DNA of 37,970 nucleotides from Chloroflexota bacterium (GTDB lineage Bacteria; Chloroflexota; Limnocylindria; QHBO01), in assembly GCA_024636135.1 (NCBI GenBank), contig JAGXHP010000144.1, positions 1 through 37,970 of the forward strand, given 5' to 3'. Under the pieces are notes generated by a model, which ran no database searches, had not been told where the DNA came from, and saw nothing but the letters and a program-made list of their open reading frames with translations. This document shows, in pieces, positions 27,043-35,972 of this stretch. Position 1 is the stretch's first letter, and every line of letters starts with the position of its first letter. The position numbers were made by a program, and so were the translations under genes.

Positions 27043-29916
27043 ATGTTCAAGTTCCTGTCCCGCCTGGGGGACTCCAACGACCGCGAGGTCCGCGGACTCG
27101 AGCCGCTCGTCGAGCGCATCAATGCGCTCGAGCCGGAGATCCAGGCCCTATCCGATGCCGAGCTCGCCGGGCAGACCGATGCGCTCCGCGGCCGGTTGCG
27201 CGAATCGATCGGCGAGATCATGGTCCCGATCGAGGCCCGCGAGAGCGATCCCGACGCGGACGCGGCCGAGTCAGCGCTGGCCGGCGCCGATGCGGCTCGG
27301 CTGGCGGACCAACTGAAGCGACAGCGCGAAGCGGAGCTTGCACGGATCAACGCCGCGCTCGAGGAGATCCTGCCGGAGGCCTTCGCGTCGGTCCGCGAGG
27401 CGATGGTCCGGGCACTCGGCAAGCGGCATTACGACGTCCAGCTCATGGGCGGCATCGTGCTCCACCGCGGCGCGATCGCGGAGCAGCGCACGGGCGAGGG
27501 CAAGACCTTCGTGGCACCCCTGGCGGCATTCCTCAATGCGCTCGTTGGTCGGGGCGTGCACGTCGTCACGACGAACGACTACCTCGCCAAGCGCGACGCG
27601 CAGTGGATCGGCGCCGTATTCCATCGGCTCGGGATGAGCGCCGGAAGCGTCCAGCATGCCGGCGCCTTCGTCTACGACCCGGACTTCCCCGCGACCGACG
27701 AGCGACTGCGCGACCTGCGGCCCGTATCGCGCCAGGAGGCATACGCGGCTGACGTCACCTACGGGACGAACAACGAGTTCGGATTCGACTTCCTGCGCGA
27801 CAACCTGGTCATCGAGCTTCCCGCGCGGGGGCAGCGCGGCCACTACTTCGCGATCGTGGACGAGGTCGACAACATCCTCATCGACGAGGCTCGGACGCCG
27901 CTCATCATCAGCGGCAATGCCGAGGAGTCGGCCGACAAGTACCTCCAGTTCGCCCAGCTCGTCCCTCGGCTGACGGCCGAGGAGGACTACGTCGTCGACG
28001 AGAAGTTCAAGCAGGTGGCGATCAGCGAGGCCGGCACGGACAAGATGGAGAAGTGGCTGGGCGTCGACAACATGTTCGCCGACGACTTCAGCCTGGCCCG
28101 GCACCTCGAGCAGGCGCTCAAGGCCCAGGTCCTGTATCAGAAGGACCGCGACTACGTCGTCAAGGACGGCGAGGTCGTCATCGTCGACGAGTTCACCGGC
28201 CGGCTCATGCCGGGGCGCCGCTGGTCGGAGGGGCTGCACCAGGCAGTCGAGGCCAAGGAGGGCGTCGCGGTCCGCAACGAGCAGCGCACCCTCGCCACAG
28301 TCACGTTCCAGAACTACTTCCGGATGTACGACAAGCTCGCCGGCATGACCGGCACCGCCGAGACAGAGGCGGAGGAGTTCGCGAAGATCTACGGGCTCGA
28401 GGTCGTCGTCATCCCGACGCACCGCGAGATGATCCGCGCCGACTACGCCGACCTCATCTACGCCACCCAGAAGGGGAAGTGGAACGCGGTCGTCGACGAG
28501 ATCGCGGAGGAGCACGAGAAGGGACGACCCGTCCTGGTGGGCACGATCAGCGTCGAGATCAGCGAGATGCTCGGCGACATGCTGAAGCGCCGCGGCATCA
28601 AGCACAACGTCCTCAACGCGAAGCTCCACGAGAAGGAGGCCGAGGTCATCGCGCAGGCCGGCCGATCCGGCGCGGTCACGATCGCGACGAACATGGCGGG
28701 CCGCGGCACGGACATCCTGTTGGGCGGCAACCCGGAGGTGCTCGCCACCGAGATGCTCCACAAGCAGGGCACGAACGTCCTCGAGGCGACGCCGGAGCAG
28801 TACGCGGCGGCGCTTGCCCAGGCCGAGGCGCAGTGCGCGGCGGACAAGGAGCGAGTCATCGAGGCCGGCGGCCTGCACATCGTGGGGACCGAGCGCCACG
28901 ACGCGCGCCGCATCGACAACCAGCTCCGCGGCCGTGCCGGTCGCCAGGGTGATCCCGGCAGCTCCCGGTTCTACCTGTCGCTCGAGGACGACCTCATGCG
29001 TCGCTTCGCCAGCGACCGCGTCCAGAGCATCATGCGCACCCTCGGCTTCACCGATGACACCGCGCTCGAGTCGAAGATGGTGAGCAAGACCATCGAGAAC
29101 GCCCAGACCCGGGTCGAGGGCTACAACTTCGACACGCGCAAGCACGTGGTCGAGTACGACGACGTCATCAACCGCCAGCGCGAGACGATCTACCGCGAGC
29201 GCGATCGCATCCTGCGATCCTCAAACCTTGGGCCGACCGTCGAGGCCATGCTCGACGAGGAGCTGGCCGCGCTGGTGGCCGAGCACACCGCAGCCGAGTA
29301 CGCCTCGGAGTGGAATCGCGACGGGCTGAAGACGCAGCTGGTCACGATGGCGCCGACACTGACCGATGCGGACCTGCGGGTCATCGACGAAGCGGCCGAC
29401 CCGGCGATCCTGGTCGAGACGCTGACCGAGACGATTCGGGAACGCTACGAGGCAAAGCGCCGCGAGGTCGGGGACGACGGGATCGGCGTGCTCGAGCGGC
29501 TCGTGCTGCTGCGCGTCATCGACTCGCTGTGGGTCGAGCACCTGACCGCGGTCGATGACATGCGGCGCGGCATCGGCCTGCGAGCCTACAGCCAGCGCGA
29601 CCCGTTGAACGAGTTCAAGATCGAGGCCTACCGAATGTTCGACGAGCTGAAGTCGACCATCCGCCACGACGTCACCCACACGATCTTCCGCGTCACCGTC
29701 CATGCCCATGCGCCTCAGCCGCGCCCCATGGCGCGCAACGTGGTCGAGGGCCGGGCCGCTGTCGCCGCGACCGCGTCGGCGGGAGGCGCGGCCACCGCGG
29801 TTGCGACGGCCGACAACGGGGCAGCCGCGCCCGCCCGCTCCGGGCCGAAGCTCGGCCGCAACGAGCCGTGCTACTGCGGCTCCGGCAAGAAGTTCAAAAA
29901 GTGCCACGGGGCGTGA
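27043..29916 (+). CDS. secA: Preprotein translocase ATPase SecA
   Basis: 957 aa motor that drives preproteins through SecYEG. Walker A is TGEGKT (residues 150-155) and Walker B DEVD is at 273-276 ([21 protein letters not shown]). [12 protein letters not shown], EYAEMTGTAxTE-like [27 protein letters not shown] and [25 protein letters not shown] are all present (several such blocks, each within family norms). The C-terminus carries the SEC-C zinc motif [13 protein letters not shown] (Cys943, Cys945, Cys954, His955), used for SecB or ribosome contact, after an Ala-rich linker. ATG 27043 is chosen over an upstream frame start at 26965. Confidence 0.97.
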   Translation: MFKFLSRLGDSNDREVRGLEPLVERINALEPEIQALSDAELAGQTDALRGRLRESIGEIMVPIEARESDPDADAAESALAGADAARLADQLKRQREAELARINAALEEILPEAFASVREAMVRALGKRHYDVQLMGGIVLHRGAIAEQRTGEGKTFVAPLAAFLNALVGRGVHVVTTNDYLAKRDAQWIGAVFHRLGMSAGSVQHAGAFVYDPDFPATDERLRDLRPVSRQEAYAADVTYGTNNEFGFDFLRDNLVIELPARGQRGHYFAIVDEVDNILIDEARTPLIISGNAEESADKYLQFAQLVPRLTAEEDYVVDEKFKQVAISEAGTDKMEKWLGVDNMFADDFSLARHLEQALKAQVLYQKDRDYVVKDGEVVIVDEFTGRLMPGRRWSEGLHQAVEAKEGVAVRNEQRTLATVTFQNYFRMYDKLAGMTGTAETEAEEFAKIYGLEVVVIPTHREMIRADYADLIYATQKGKWNAVVDEIAEEHEKGRPVLVGTISVEISEMLGDMLKRRGIKHNVLNAKLHEKEAEVIAQAGRSGAVTIATNMAGRGTDILLGGNPEVLATEMLHKQGTNVLEATPEQYAAALAQAEAQCAADKERVIEAGGLHIVGTERHDARRIDNQLRGRAGRQGDPGSSRFYLSLEDDLMRRFASDRVQSIMRTLGFTDDTALESKMVSKTIENAQTRVEGYNFDTRKHVVEYDDVINRQRETIYRERDRILRSSNLGPTVEAMLDEELAALVAEHTAAEYASEWNRDGLKTQLVTMAPTLTDADLRVIDEAADPAILVETLTETIRERYEAKRREVGDDGIGVLERLVLLRVIDSLWVEHLTAVDDMRRGIGLRAYSQRDPLNEFKIEAYRMFDELKSTIRHDVTHTIFRVTVHAHAPQPRPMARNVVEGRAAVAATASAGGAATAVATADNGAAAPARSGPKLGRNEPCYCGSGKKFKKCHGA

Positions 29917-30419
29917 GCGAAGCAGCGATCCAGCCCGTCGAACAGACGCTCGACCTCGGCGTTGAGGCCGGTGACGCCTTCGCGGTGTTCACCGACGGGC
30001 TCCGCACCTGGTGGCCGTCCGAGGCGACCTGGTCAGGGGCCGGTCTGGAGTCGATCGGCATCGAGCCGTTCGTTGGGGGCTTCTGCTTCGAACGGGGCCC
30101 GCACGGCCTGCGGCTCGATTGGGGCCGGGTCACCGGTTGGGAGCCACCGCGCCGGCTCCACTTCGCCTGGCTCATCGGCGCGGATCGGACGCCCGAGCCG
30201 AATCCTGCGCATGCCAGCGATGTCGAGGTGACGTTCGAGCCGATAGCGCGCGGGTCGCGGCTGACGCTCGTGCATCGCGGGTTCGAACGGCACCGCGGCG
30301 ACGGGCGGGCATACCGCGCGGCCATGGCCGGGGAGGAGGGCTGGCCGATGCTGCTCGCACGCTACCGCGCCGTGGTCGTGCGTCGCACCGAGGCTCCGTG
30401 GGAGGGCCTGACGACCTAG
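29913..30419 (+). CDS. SRPBCC (AHSA1-like) domain protein
   Basis: 168 aa single START-like/AHSA1 domain. Typical features are the N-terminal strand with [21 protein letters not shown], then [40 protein letters not shown] and a C-terminal helix with [13 protein letters not shown]. Such proteins bind hydrophobic ligands or act in stress and metabolism; the ligand is unknown. Start GTG 29913 overlaps the secA stop by 4 nt (GTGA), so it is co-translated with secA. Confidence 0.82.
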   Translation: MSEAAIQPVEQTLDLGVEAGDAFAVFTDGLRTWWPSEATWSGAGLESIGIEPFVGGFCFERGPHGLRLDWGRVTGWEPPRRLHFAWLIGADRTPEPNPAHASDVEVTFEPIARGSRLTLVHRGFERHRGDGRAYRAAMAGEEGWPMLLARYRAVVVRRTEAPWEGLTT

Positions 30420-30425
30420 GCGGCG

Positions 30426-30563
30426 TCAGCCATCGTCGGGACTCTCCCCGCCGGATTCGTCGCTTCCGTAGCGCTTGCGGCGGCGTTGCCAGAGGCGCAG
30501 CGGGAACAGTAGGACGGTCGCGATGGCGATGATCCCCACGATGAACAGGAACGGGTCGGGCAT
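30426..30563 (-). CDS. Putative 45-aa single-helix membrane protein
   Basis: ATG 30563 to TGA 30426. Residues 5-22 form a hydrophobic helix (FLFIVGIIAIATVLLFPL), followed by a basic stretch (RLWQRRRKRYG) and an acidic, Gly/Ser-rich tail. Helix, then positive charge, then hydrophilic tail suggests an N-out/C-in small membrane protein. It fills the otherwise empty gap between the SRPBCC gene and the next promoter on the opposite strand. No family is recognised. Confidence 0.5.
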   Translation of the reverse strand: MPDPFLFIVGIIAIATVLLFPLRLWQRRRKRYGSDESGGESPDDG

Positions 30564-30602
30564 GGCCCCATCATGGCCGATGGATGGGAAGATCGTGCGG
30601 GG

Positions 30603-30630
30603 TTGCGATATCTGAGCGAGTCGCTACGAT
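30603..30630 (+). promoter_or_regulatory. Putative promoter of the Cys-rich protein-prfB-ftsEX unit
   Basis: TTGCGA (30603-30608), a 16-nt spacer and TACGAT (30625-30630) give a fair -35/-10 pair, with transcription from about 30637 and a leader of about 59 nt. It is one of the few places in the window with both elements. Confidence 0.45.
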
Positions 30631-30695
30631 GAGCGCAACGATCGTCGCGAGGTCAACTCCGGGCCCCCTCGCGATGCCCATAGGTGGAGGGATTC

Positions 30696-30995
30696 GTGAA
30701 GCAACTGACCGCACCACCGAGAGCCTCTGTTCCGCTCCCCGTCAGCACGGCGGCTCACCTTCCACCGGTCACTCGCTTCCGAGATCCAGAGCTCCCCTAC
30801 GAAGACCTCATCATGTGTGAGCGCGACTGCATGCGCTGCACATACGCCGCGACGCTGAACTGCGACGGCAACTGTGGGGTGTGCCCCCGCCAGAGCTATT
30901 GCCCGTGCGTGAACCCGGCCAAGGTGCGGGCCAAGGGCAACCGGCTGGCCGACATGGCCGAGCTCCCGATGGCGGTGTCGATTGGACACAATTAG
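30696..30995 (+). CDS. Small Cys-rich protein with two CX3CX2C motifs
   Basis: 99 aa from GTG 30696 (GGAGGG 4 nt upstream; another GTG at 30684 is possible). The N-terminal 38 residues are Pro-rich and low complexity. Eight cysteines follow: Cys41, 45, 48 (CERDCMRC), Cys56, 60, 63 (CDGNCGVC), then Cys69 and Cys71 (CPC). Two identically spaced CX3CX2C clusters suggest two metal sites, either [4Fe-4S] or zinc, but it is not a CX2CX2CX3C ferredoxin. The gene overlaps the start of prfB by 14 nt. No family is recognised; function unknown. Confidence 0.65.
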   Translation: MKQLTAPPRASVPLPVSTAAHLPPVTRFRDPELPYEDLIMCERDCMRCTYAATLNCDGNCGVCPRQSYCPCVNPAKVRAKGNRLADMAELPMAVSIGHN

Positions 30996-32110
30996 GGACG
31001 AGGCCCAGCGCCTGGCGCGCCTCGTGACCGAGACGTCGGTGCGCCTTTGACCACTCCAGCAAAGAGGCCGAGCTCGCCGAGCTGACCGAGCGCTCCGCCG
31101 ATCCCGACCTGTGGGATGACCCCGCCGCGGCGCAGTCGACCATGCGTCGCGCCGAGGAGCTGCGGTCGGAGATCGACCTGTGGCAGTCGCTCGGCGAGCG
31201 TGCCAACGGCCTGGCCGAGATCGCAGAGATGGCGGCGGCCGATCCCGACGAGGCGGAGACCCTGCGGCCCGACCTCGAGCGGGATCTCGCCGCGCTCCAG
31301 GCCGACTGGGCGCGACTCGAGCAGCAGCTCCTCCTGGGCGAGCCGTTCGACGAGCGGGGGGCGATTGTCTCGATCCACGCCGGCGCCGGGGGAACCGAGT
31401 CCCAGGACTGGGCCGAGATGCTCCTGCGCATGTACCTGCGCTGGGCGGAGCGTCACCGCTTCAAGACCGAGATCCTGGAGGCGACCGAGGGCGAGGGCGC
31501 GGGGCTCAAGAGCGTCAGCTTCACCGTCGACGGGCGCTGGGTCTACGGTCAGCTGCGCAGTGAGCGAGGCGTCCATCGGCTCGTGCGGATCAGTCCGTTC
31601 GACTCCCAGAAGCGCCGCCACACGACCTTTGCGCTGGTCGAGATCATGCCGGAGGTCCCCGAGGACGCGGCGGTCGAGATCGACGAGAAGGATCTCCGGG
31701 TCGACACCTACCGCGCCAGCGGGGCCGGTGGCCAGCACGTCAACAAGACCGACTCGGCGGTACGCCTGACGCATGAGCCGACCGGGATCGTCGTCGCCGT
31801 GCAGAGCGAGCGGAGCCAGCATCAGAACCGCGAGCGCGCCATGGCCGTCCTCCGCGCCCGACTCATCGAGCGGCAGGAGGAGGAGCGCGAGGCGGAGATG
31901 GCACGCCTGCGCGGCGAGCACGTCGAGGCTGGCTGGGGCAACCAGATTCGGAGCTACGTCCTCCAGCCGTACACGATGGTGAAGGACCTGCGAACCGGGG
32001 TCGAGACCTCGAATCCGACCGCGGTGCTCGACGGTGAGCTTGATGCCTTCATCGACGGCTACCTTCGCTCCCGCGTCGGCCAGGCCGAGGGCTCGACGCC
32101 GGCCGGATGA
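30982..32110 (+). CDS. prfB: Peptide chain release factor 2, with programmed +1 frameshift
   Basis: Reads UGA and UAA. Frame 0 runs from TTG 30982 (22 codons) to CTT TGA at 31045-31050; after slipping +1 on CTT, reading resumes GAC at 31049 and continues to 32110, giving 375 aa, close to other RF2 proteins. The continuation DHSSKEAELAELTERSADPDLW matches the RF2 N-terminus after the E. coli slip (spread over the join). SPF (204-206) is the stop-codon tripeptide of RF2 and GGQ is at 249-251. The TTG start has a weak ribosome site and overlaps the previous gene, so coupling is likely. Confidence 0.93.
31045..31051 (+). promoter_or_regulatory. RF2 autoregulatory +1 frameshift site (CTTTGAC)
   Basis: CTT TGA C is the same slippery site as in most bacterial prfB genes. 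When RF2 is scarce, UGA is read slowly and ribosomes slip forward, making more RF2. A GGTG about 3 nt upstream may act as a weak internal Shine-Dalgarno-like stimulator. Confidence 0.9.
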
Positions 32111-32135
32111 ACTCGGCTACCATCGCGCCAAGCCG

Positions 32136-32873
32136 ATGACATCCCTTCTGCGCCGCCGGGCGCGCACCGATTCAGCCGAGGCGTCGGTCATCCGCATGGT
32201 CGATGTCGGCATGACCTACCCGAACGGCAAGGTCGCCCTGGCCGACGTCAGCGTCGAGATCCCGGCGGGCGACTTCGTGTTCCTGGTCGGGCCGTCGGGG
32301 GCCGGCAAGAGCACGTTCATCCGGCTCCTCATCCGCGAGCAGATTCCGACCGCCGGCAGCGTGCGGGTCGCCGGGCGCGAGCTCGTTCGCATGCGGCGAC
32401 GCCACGTCCCGGGGCTGCGCCGCCGGATCGGCATCGTGTTCCAGGACTTCCGGCTTCTGCCGAACAAGACGGTGTGGGAGAACGTCGCCTTCGCGCTCGA
32501 CGTGACCGGCGCGCCCGGGACGTTGGTCCGACAGCGCGTCCCGCAGCTGCTCAGCCTGGTCGGGCTCCAGGATCACGCCCACCACCTGCCGACCCAGCTG
32601 TCCGGCGGAGAACAGCAGCGCACGGCGATCGGGCGGGCCCTGGTCCACGATCCGGCCATCCTCATCGCCGATGAGCCGACGGGCAACCTCGACCCCGTCA
32701 CCAGCTGGGAGATCATCCAGCTCCTGATCCAGATCAACCAGCTCGGCACCACGGTCCTCATGGCGACCCACAACCAGGAGATCGTGAACGCCATGCGCCG
32801 CCGGGTGCTGGCCCTCGAGGGCGGGCACCTCGTGCGCGACGAGGCGGCCGCGGCCTACGAGCGGGAGTACTGA
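32136..32873 (+). CDS. ftsE: Cell-division ABC ATPase FtsE
   Basis: 245 aa ATPase that works with FtsX to switch on peptidoglycan hydrolysis at division. Walker [10 protein letters not shown] (52-60), signature LSGGEQQR, Walker [14 protein letters not shown] and the switch His in MATHNQE are intact. FtsE-like features include [13 protein letters not shown] and [22 protein letters not shown] 32136 gives about 20 residues before the usual FtsE start; ATG 32196 is the alternative. Located 25 nt after prfB and 4 nt before ftsX. Confidence 0.95.
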   Translation: MTSLLRRRARTDSAEASVIRMVDVGMTYPNGKVALADVSVEIPAGDFVFLVGPSGAGKSTFIRLLIREQIPTAGSVRVAGRELVRMRRRHVPGLRRRIGIVFQDFRLLPNKTVWENVAFALDVTGAPGTLVRQRVPQLLSLVGLQDHAHHLPTQLSGGEQQRTAIGRALVHDPAILIADEPTGNLDPVTSWEIIQLLIQINQLGTTVLMATHNQEIVNAMRRRVLALEGGHLVRDEAAAAYEREY

Positions 32874-32877
32874 GCCG

Positions 32878-33771
32878 ATGCCCTTCGCGCGCTTCATCGG
32901 CTTCAGCATCGTCCGCGCCTGGCAGGGCTTCTGGCGCAACGCGATGATGAGCCTGGCCGCCACCGCCACCGTCATCCTGATGCTCGTCCTCCTGTCGGGG
33001 CTGTTCATTGTCATCGCCGGGCTCAACTCCGGCCTCGAGTTCATCGAGAGCAAGGTGGCCGTCACCGCCCAGCTGGTCGACGACCTGCCGGTCGCCGACC
33101 GGATGCAGCTCGTCTCCGAGGTCGAGGCCTTTCCGCAGGTGGCCTCGGTGGCCTACGTCTCACCGGCCGAGGCCATGGAGCGGCTCCGCGCCTCGTATCG
33201 CGAGGCGGGGCAGGAGCTCGACACGGGCGGCGCCACGATCCGGCTGTTCGCCAGCCTGGAGATCAACCTCGTCGACCCGAATGCGGCCGGGGACGTGGGC
33301 GAGTTCCTGGCCTCCCACGACGACGTGGCGCGCGTTCTGACCAAGCAGGCCGAGTACGACACGCTGCTCGGCATCATCAACGTCATCCGGACGGTCGGCC
33401 TGGTCGGCATCGGCCTCGTGGGGCTGACCGTGCTGTTCATGATCATCAACACGATCCGGATCGCGGTCTACAGCCGGGCAGGCGAGATCGAGATCATGCG
33501 GCTGGTCGGCGCATCGGACTCGTTCATCCGCTGGCCGTTCATCCTCGAGGGCGTGCTGTGCGGACTGATCGGCGCGCTCGTGACGATCGTCCTGGTGGCG
33601 ATCGTGTGGGACCCGATCCAGCCGGCGATGGTGACGATCTTCCAGATGCCGACCGCCGTCAGCGCCCGCTTCCTCACCACGCTGTCGATGATCCTGCTCG
33701 GCGCCGGCCTGGGCGTCGGGGCGCTCGGCTCCTGGATCAGCGTGCGGTCCTACCTCTCCGCCGCCCGATGA
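32878..33771 (+). CDS. ftsX: Cell-division membrane protein FtsX
   Basis: 297 aa. Topology fits FtsX: a short cytoplasmic start, helix 1 (about 25-45), an extracellular domain (about 46-165) with the family pattern VSPAEAMERLRA, and three more helices (about 170-195, 220-245 and 265-290) in which NTIRIAVYSRAGEIEIMRLVGAS is the conserved ATPase-coupling loop. The extracellular domain presumably contacts a peptidoglycan hydrolase, none of which is encoded nearby. Confidence 0.95.
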   Translation: MPFARFIGFSIVRAWQGFWRNAMMSLAATATVILMLVLLSGLFIVIAGLNSGLEFIESKVAVTAQLVDDLPVADRMQLVSEVEAFPQVASVAYVSPAEAMERLRASYREAGQELDTGGATIRLFASLEINLVDPNAAGDVGEFLASHDDVARVLTKQAEYDTLLGIINVIRTVGLVGIGLVGLTVLFMIINTIRIAVYSRAGEIEIMRLVGASDSFIRWPFILEGVLCGLIGALVTIVLVAIVWDPIQPAMVTIFQMPTAVSARFLTTLSMILLGAGLGVGALGSWISVRSYLSAAR

Positions 33772-33836
33772 CCCACGGCTCTCGGTGCATAAGGAAACGT
33801 AACCTGCCCGCGATCTCGCCCAACGGGGAGCGACGC

Positions 33837-33842
33837 TAGACT
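33837..33842 (+). promoter_or_regulatory. Putative near-leaderless promoter of the CtpA-type gene (-10 TAGACT)
   Basis: TAGACT, ten bases, then ATG 33853; predicted leader of about 4 nt and no ribosome site. It would allow transcription apart from ftsEX. Confidence 0.4.
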
Positions 33843-33852
33843 TCACGCCCCG

Positions 33853-35211
33853 ATGAACGAGCACGTGCCCCCAGCCCCCGCCCCGCGGCGGGGCGGATCG
33901 ATTCCCTGGATCATCTCCATCGCCCTGGCGGCGGTGGTCGGTGCCCTGCTGTTCGCCGGCGGGTTTCTCGCGGGCGGCGGCTCCGAAGCCGGTGGTTGTG
34001 CGGCCCCCGACGATGCCTTCGCCGCGTTCTGCGAGGCCTACGATCAGCTCCAGAACGACTATGTCGATGAGCTCGACCCCGACGCGCTCGTCGAGGGCGC
34101 GATCCGCGGCATGTTCCAGTACGGCGTCGCCGATCCGTACTCCGGCTACATGCCCCCGGAGCAGTATCGCCAGGCGCTCGGCGACCTTTCCGGCGCCTTC
34201 AGCGGCATCGGGGCCGAGATGGCGATCCGCAACACCCGGGATGCCGCGGACCTTGCCGCGTGTACCGAGCTGAGCGACGTCTGCCGCCTGATCGTCGTCG
34301 CGCCGTTGTCGGACTCGCCGGCCGAGCGGGCCGGGCTCCAGACGGGCGACTTCGTCGTGGCCGTGGATGGGACGTCGGTCAACGGCACGACCATGGAGGA
34401 CCAGATCGGCCAGATCCGCGGGGAATCGGGCACCGACGTCACGCTGACGGTCCTGCGCGATGACGGCGAGCCATTCGACATCACGATCACGCGCGCCGAG
34501 ATCACGATCCAGGAGGTCGAAGCACGGATGATCGACGGGCACATCGGCTACATCGGCCTCAACCAGTTCTCGGCGCCGGCCGCCGACCAGTTCCGTGATG
34601 CGCTCGCCGACCTGATCGACGAGGGCGCCGACCAGGTCGTGTTCGACCTCCGCGACAACCCCGGCGGCTACATCGATGCGGCGCAGCAGATCGCCAGCCA
34701 GTTCGTCGACGACGGGCTGATCTTCACGCAGGAGTCGGCCGGCGACGACGTCCGCGAGTGGCCGGCAACCGGCGACGGCGTGGCAACTGATCGCGAGATT
34801 CCGGTCGTGGTGCTCATCAACGGCGGGTCTGCCTCGGCATCCGAGATCGTCGCGGCGGCGCTCCAGGAGAGCGGACGCGCGACCCTCATCGGCGAGCCAT
34901 CATTCGGAAAGAACACGGTACAGGTCTGGAGCCGGCTCGAGAACGAGGGCGGGGTCCGCATCACGATCAGCCGATGGTTCACGCCGCAGCACAACAGCGT
35001 TGCGCCCGACGGGATCCAGCCCGACGTCGACGCGGCACGCACCGCGGAGACGCCGCCGGAGGAGGATCCGGTCCTCGACGCCGCCATCGCCTTCCTCGGC
35101 GATCAATCCGTGGCCGACGATCCCTTGACGCCGAAGCCGTCCGGTTCGCCATCCGCGGGGCTTCCGGGAGCGGTCGTCGTGGGCGTTGTGGGCGCTCGAC
35201 CCATCTGCTAG
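33853..35211 (+). CDS. C-terminal processing protease (S41, CtpA-type)
   Basis: 452 aa secreted or membrane-anchored serine protease. An N-terminal helix (about 17-40) follows a Pro/Arg-rich cytoplasmic start; the part after it lies outside the membrane. A PDZ domain (about 115-205, with APLSDSPAERAGLQTGDFVV) precedes the protease domain with IGYIGLNQF and DLRDNPGGYIDAA. The catalytic pair is Ser328 (NGGSASASE) and Lys353 (PSFGKNT), 25 residues apart as in CtpA. ftsE-ftsX-ctp is a common order in Gram-positive-type genomes and suggests a role in controlling envelope hydrolases. Confidence 0.93.
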   Translation: MNEHVPPAPAPRRGGSIPWIISIALAAVVGALLFAGGFLAGGGSEAGGCAAPDDAFAAFCEAYDQLQNDYVDELDPDALVEGAIRGMFQYGVADPYSGYMPPEQYRQALGDLSGAFSGIGAEMAIRNTRDAADLAACTELSDVCRLIVVAPLSDSPAERAGLQTGDFVVAVDGTSVNGTTMEDQIGQIRGESGTDVTLTVLRDDGEPFDITITRAEITIQEVEARMIDGHIGYIGLNQFSAPAADQFRDALADLIDEGADQVVFDLRDNPGGYIDAAQQIASQFVDDGLIFTQESAGDDVREWPATGDGVATDREIPVVVLINGGSASASEIVAAALQESGRATLIGEPSFGKNTVQVWSRLENEGGVRITISRWFTPQHNSVAPDGIQPDVDAARTAETPPEEDPVLDAAIAFLGDQSVADDPLTPKPSGSPSAGLPGAVVVGVVGARPIC

Positions 35212-35214
35212 CAT
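35186..35214 (+). promoter_or_regulatory. Putative promoter of the leader ORF-smpB region
   Basis: TTGTGG (35186-35191), 17-nt spacer, TAGCAT (35209-35214) preceded by TGC, making an extended -10. It lies over the stop codon of the protease gene; transcription would start near 35221, just ahead of a very strong ribosome site. Confidence 0.45.
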
Positions 35215-35244
35215 CGCCGGCAACGAAAGGAGGTGGTGTTGCTG

Positions 35245-35286
35245 ATGGATAGTTCCAAGCACGCCACCACCGAGGCAGTGGCCTAA
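35245..35286 (+). CDS. Putative 13-codon leader ORF before smpB
   Basis: AAAGGAGGT at 35226-35234 is one of the strongest ribosome sites in the window, and the only ORF it serves is tiny: ATG 35245 (or in-frame TTG 35239) to TAA 35284-35286, peptide MDSSKHATTEAVA. GGTGGTG (35232-35238), which overlaps the ribosome site, can pair with CACCACC (35265-35271) inside the ORF. A hairpin follows 29 nt after the stop. No homologue is recognised. It could be a regulatory leader or a small-protein gene. Confidence 0.45.
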   Translation: MDSSKHATTEAVA

Positions 35287-35314
35287 CACAGCTTCGCGTG
35301 GTGTAGCGACGGAG

Positions 35315-35338
35315 GAGCCGGCCGAATGCGGCCGGCTC
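35315..35338 (+). terminator. Strong 10-bp GC hairpin, terminator-like
   Basis: GAGCCGGCCG (35315-35324), loop AATG, CGGCCGGCTC (35329-35338): a perfect 10-bp stem followed by TCTCC rather than a T run. It stands between the leader ORF and smpB, so it may be an attenuator or a boundary of a short transcript. Confidence 0.55.
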
Positions 35339-35384
35339 TCTCCATGTCCGCCCCGATCGAACCCGCACGCTGAGCCCAGGACCG

Positions 35385-35849
35385 ATGCCCGACGAGACGA
35401 TCGCCGTCAACCGACGCGCCCGCCATGACTACACCATCGAGGACACCCTCGAGGCTGGCCTCGTGCTGACCGGGACCGAGATCAAGAGCATCCGCGAGCA
35501 CAAGGTGAACATCGCCGAGGCCTATGCCAGGGTCGACAAGGGCGAGGCCTGGCTGATCGGCGCCCACATCGCGGAGTACTCGCAGGGCAACCGCAACAAC
35601 CACGCTCCGACGCGCACGCGCAAGCTGCTGCTGCATCGCGACCAGATCGCCGAGCTCACCGGGCTGCAGTCGGCAAAGGGACTCACGATCGTCCCGCTGC
35701 GGCTCTACATCAGCCGCGGACGGGCGAAGCTCGAGCTCGGGATCGCCAAGGGCAAGAAGACCCACGACAAGCGCCGATCCATCGCCGAGCGCGACATGCG
35801 CCGCGAGCTCGATCGCGAGTCGAAGCAGGCCGGGCGCATCAAGCTCTAG
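35385..35849 (+). CDS. smpB: SsrA-binding protein SmpB
   Basis: 154 aa tmRNA-binding protein that rescues stalled ribosomes. Motifs: NRRARHDYTIEDTLEAGLVL, TGTEIKSIREHKVNI, GNRNNHAPTRTRKLLLHR and the basic C-terminal helix KGKKTHDKRRSIAERD that enters the decoding centre. Its RNA partner ssrA lies 123 nt downstream. ATG 35385 has CCAGGA upstream. Confidence 0.97.
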   Translation: MPDETIAVNRRARHDYTIEDTLEAGLVLTGTEIKSIREHKVNIAEAYARVDKGEAWLIGAHIAEYSQGNRNNHAPTRTRKLLLHRDQIAELTGLQSAKGLTIVPLRLYISRGRAKLELGIAKGKKTHDKRRSIAERDMRRELDRESKQAGRIKL

Positions 35850-35923
35850 GTCCTGGCGGGTCGCTTCGTCGATCGCTTGCACCCGTGGACGCACCCACGT
35901 CCCCTGCAGCTCTAGAACAGGTG

Positions 35924-35952
35924 TTCTCATCGGCGCGTCGGTCTGCTAGAAT
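35924..35952 (+). promoter_or_regulatory. Putative ssrA promoter
   Basis: TTCTCA (35924-35929), 17-nt spacer and TAGAAT (35947-35952) preceded by TGC (extended -10). Predicted start near 35959, about 14 nt before the mature tmRNA end. Confidence 0.55.
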
Positions 35953-35972
35953 GGGCAGTCCAATCGGCTCGT

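Noticed and set aside
27271-29145. 624-codon open frame antisense to secA
   Set aside because: Shadow of secA with no recognisable domain.
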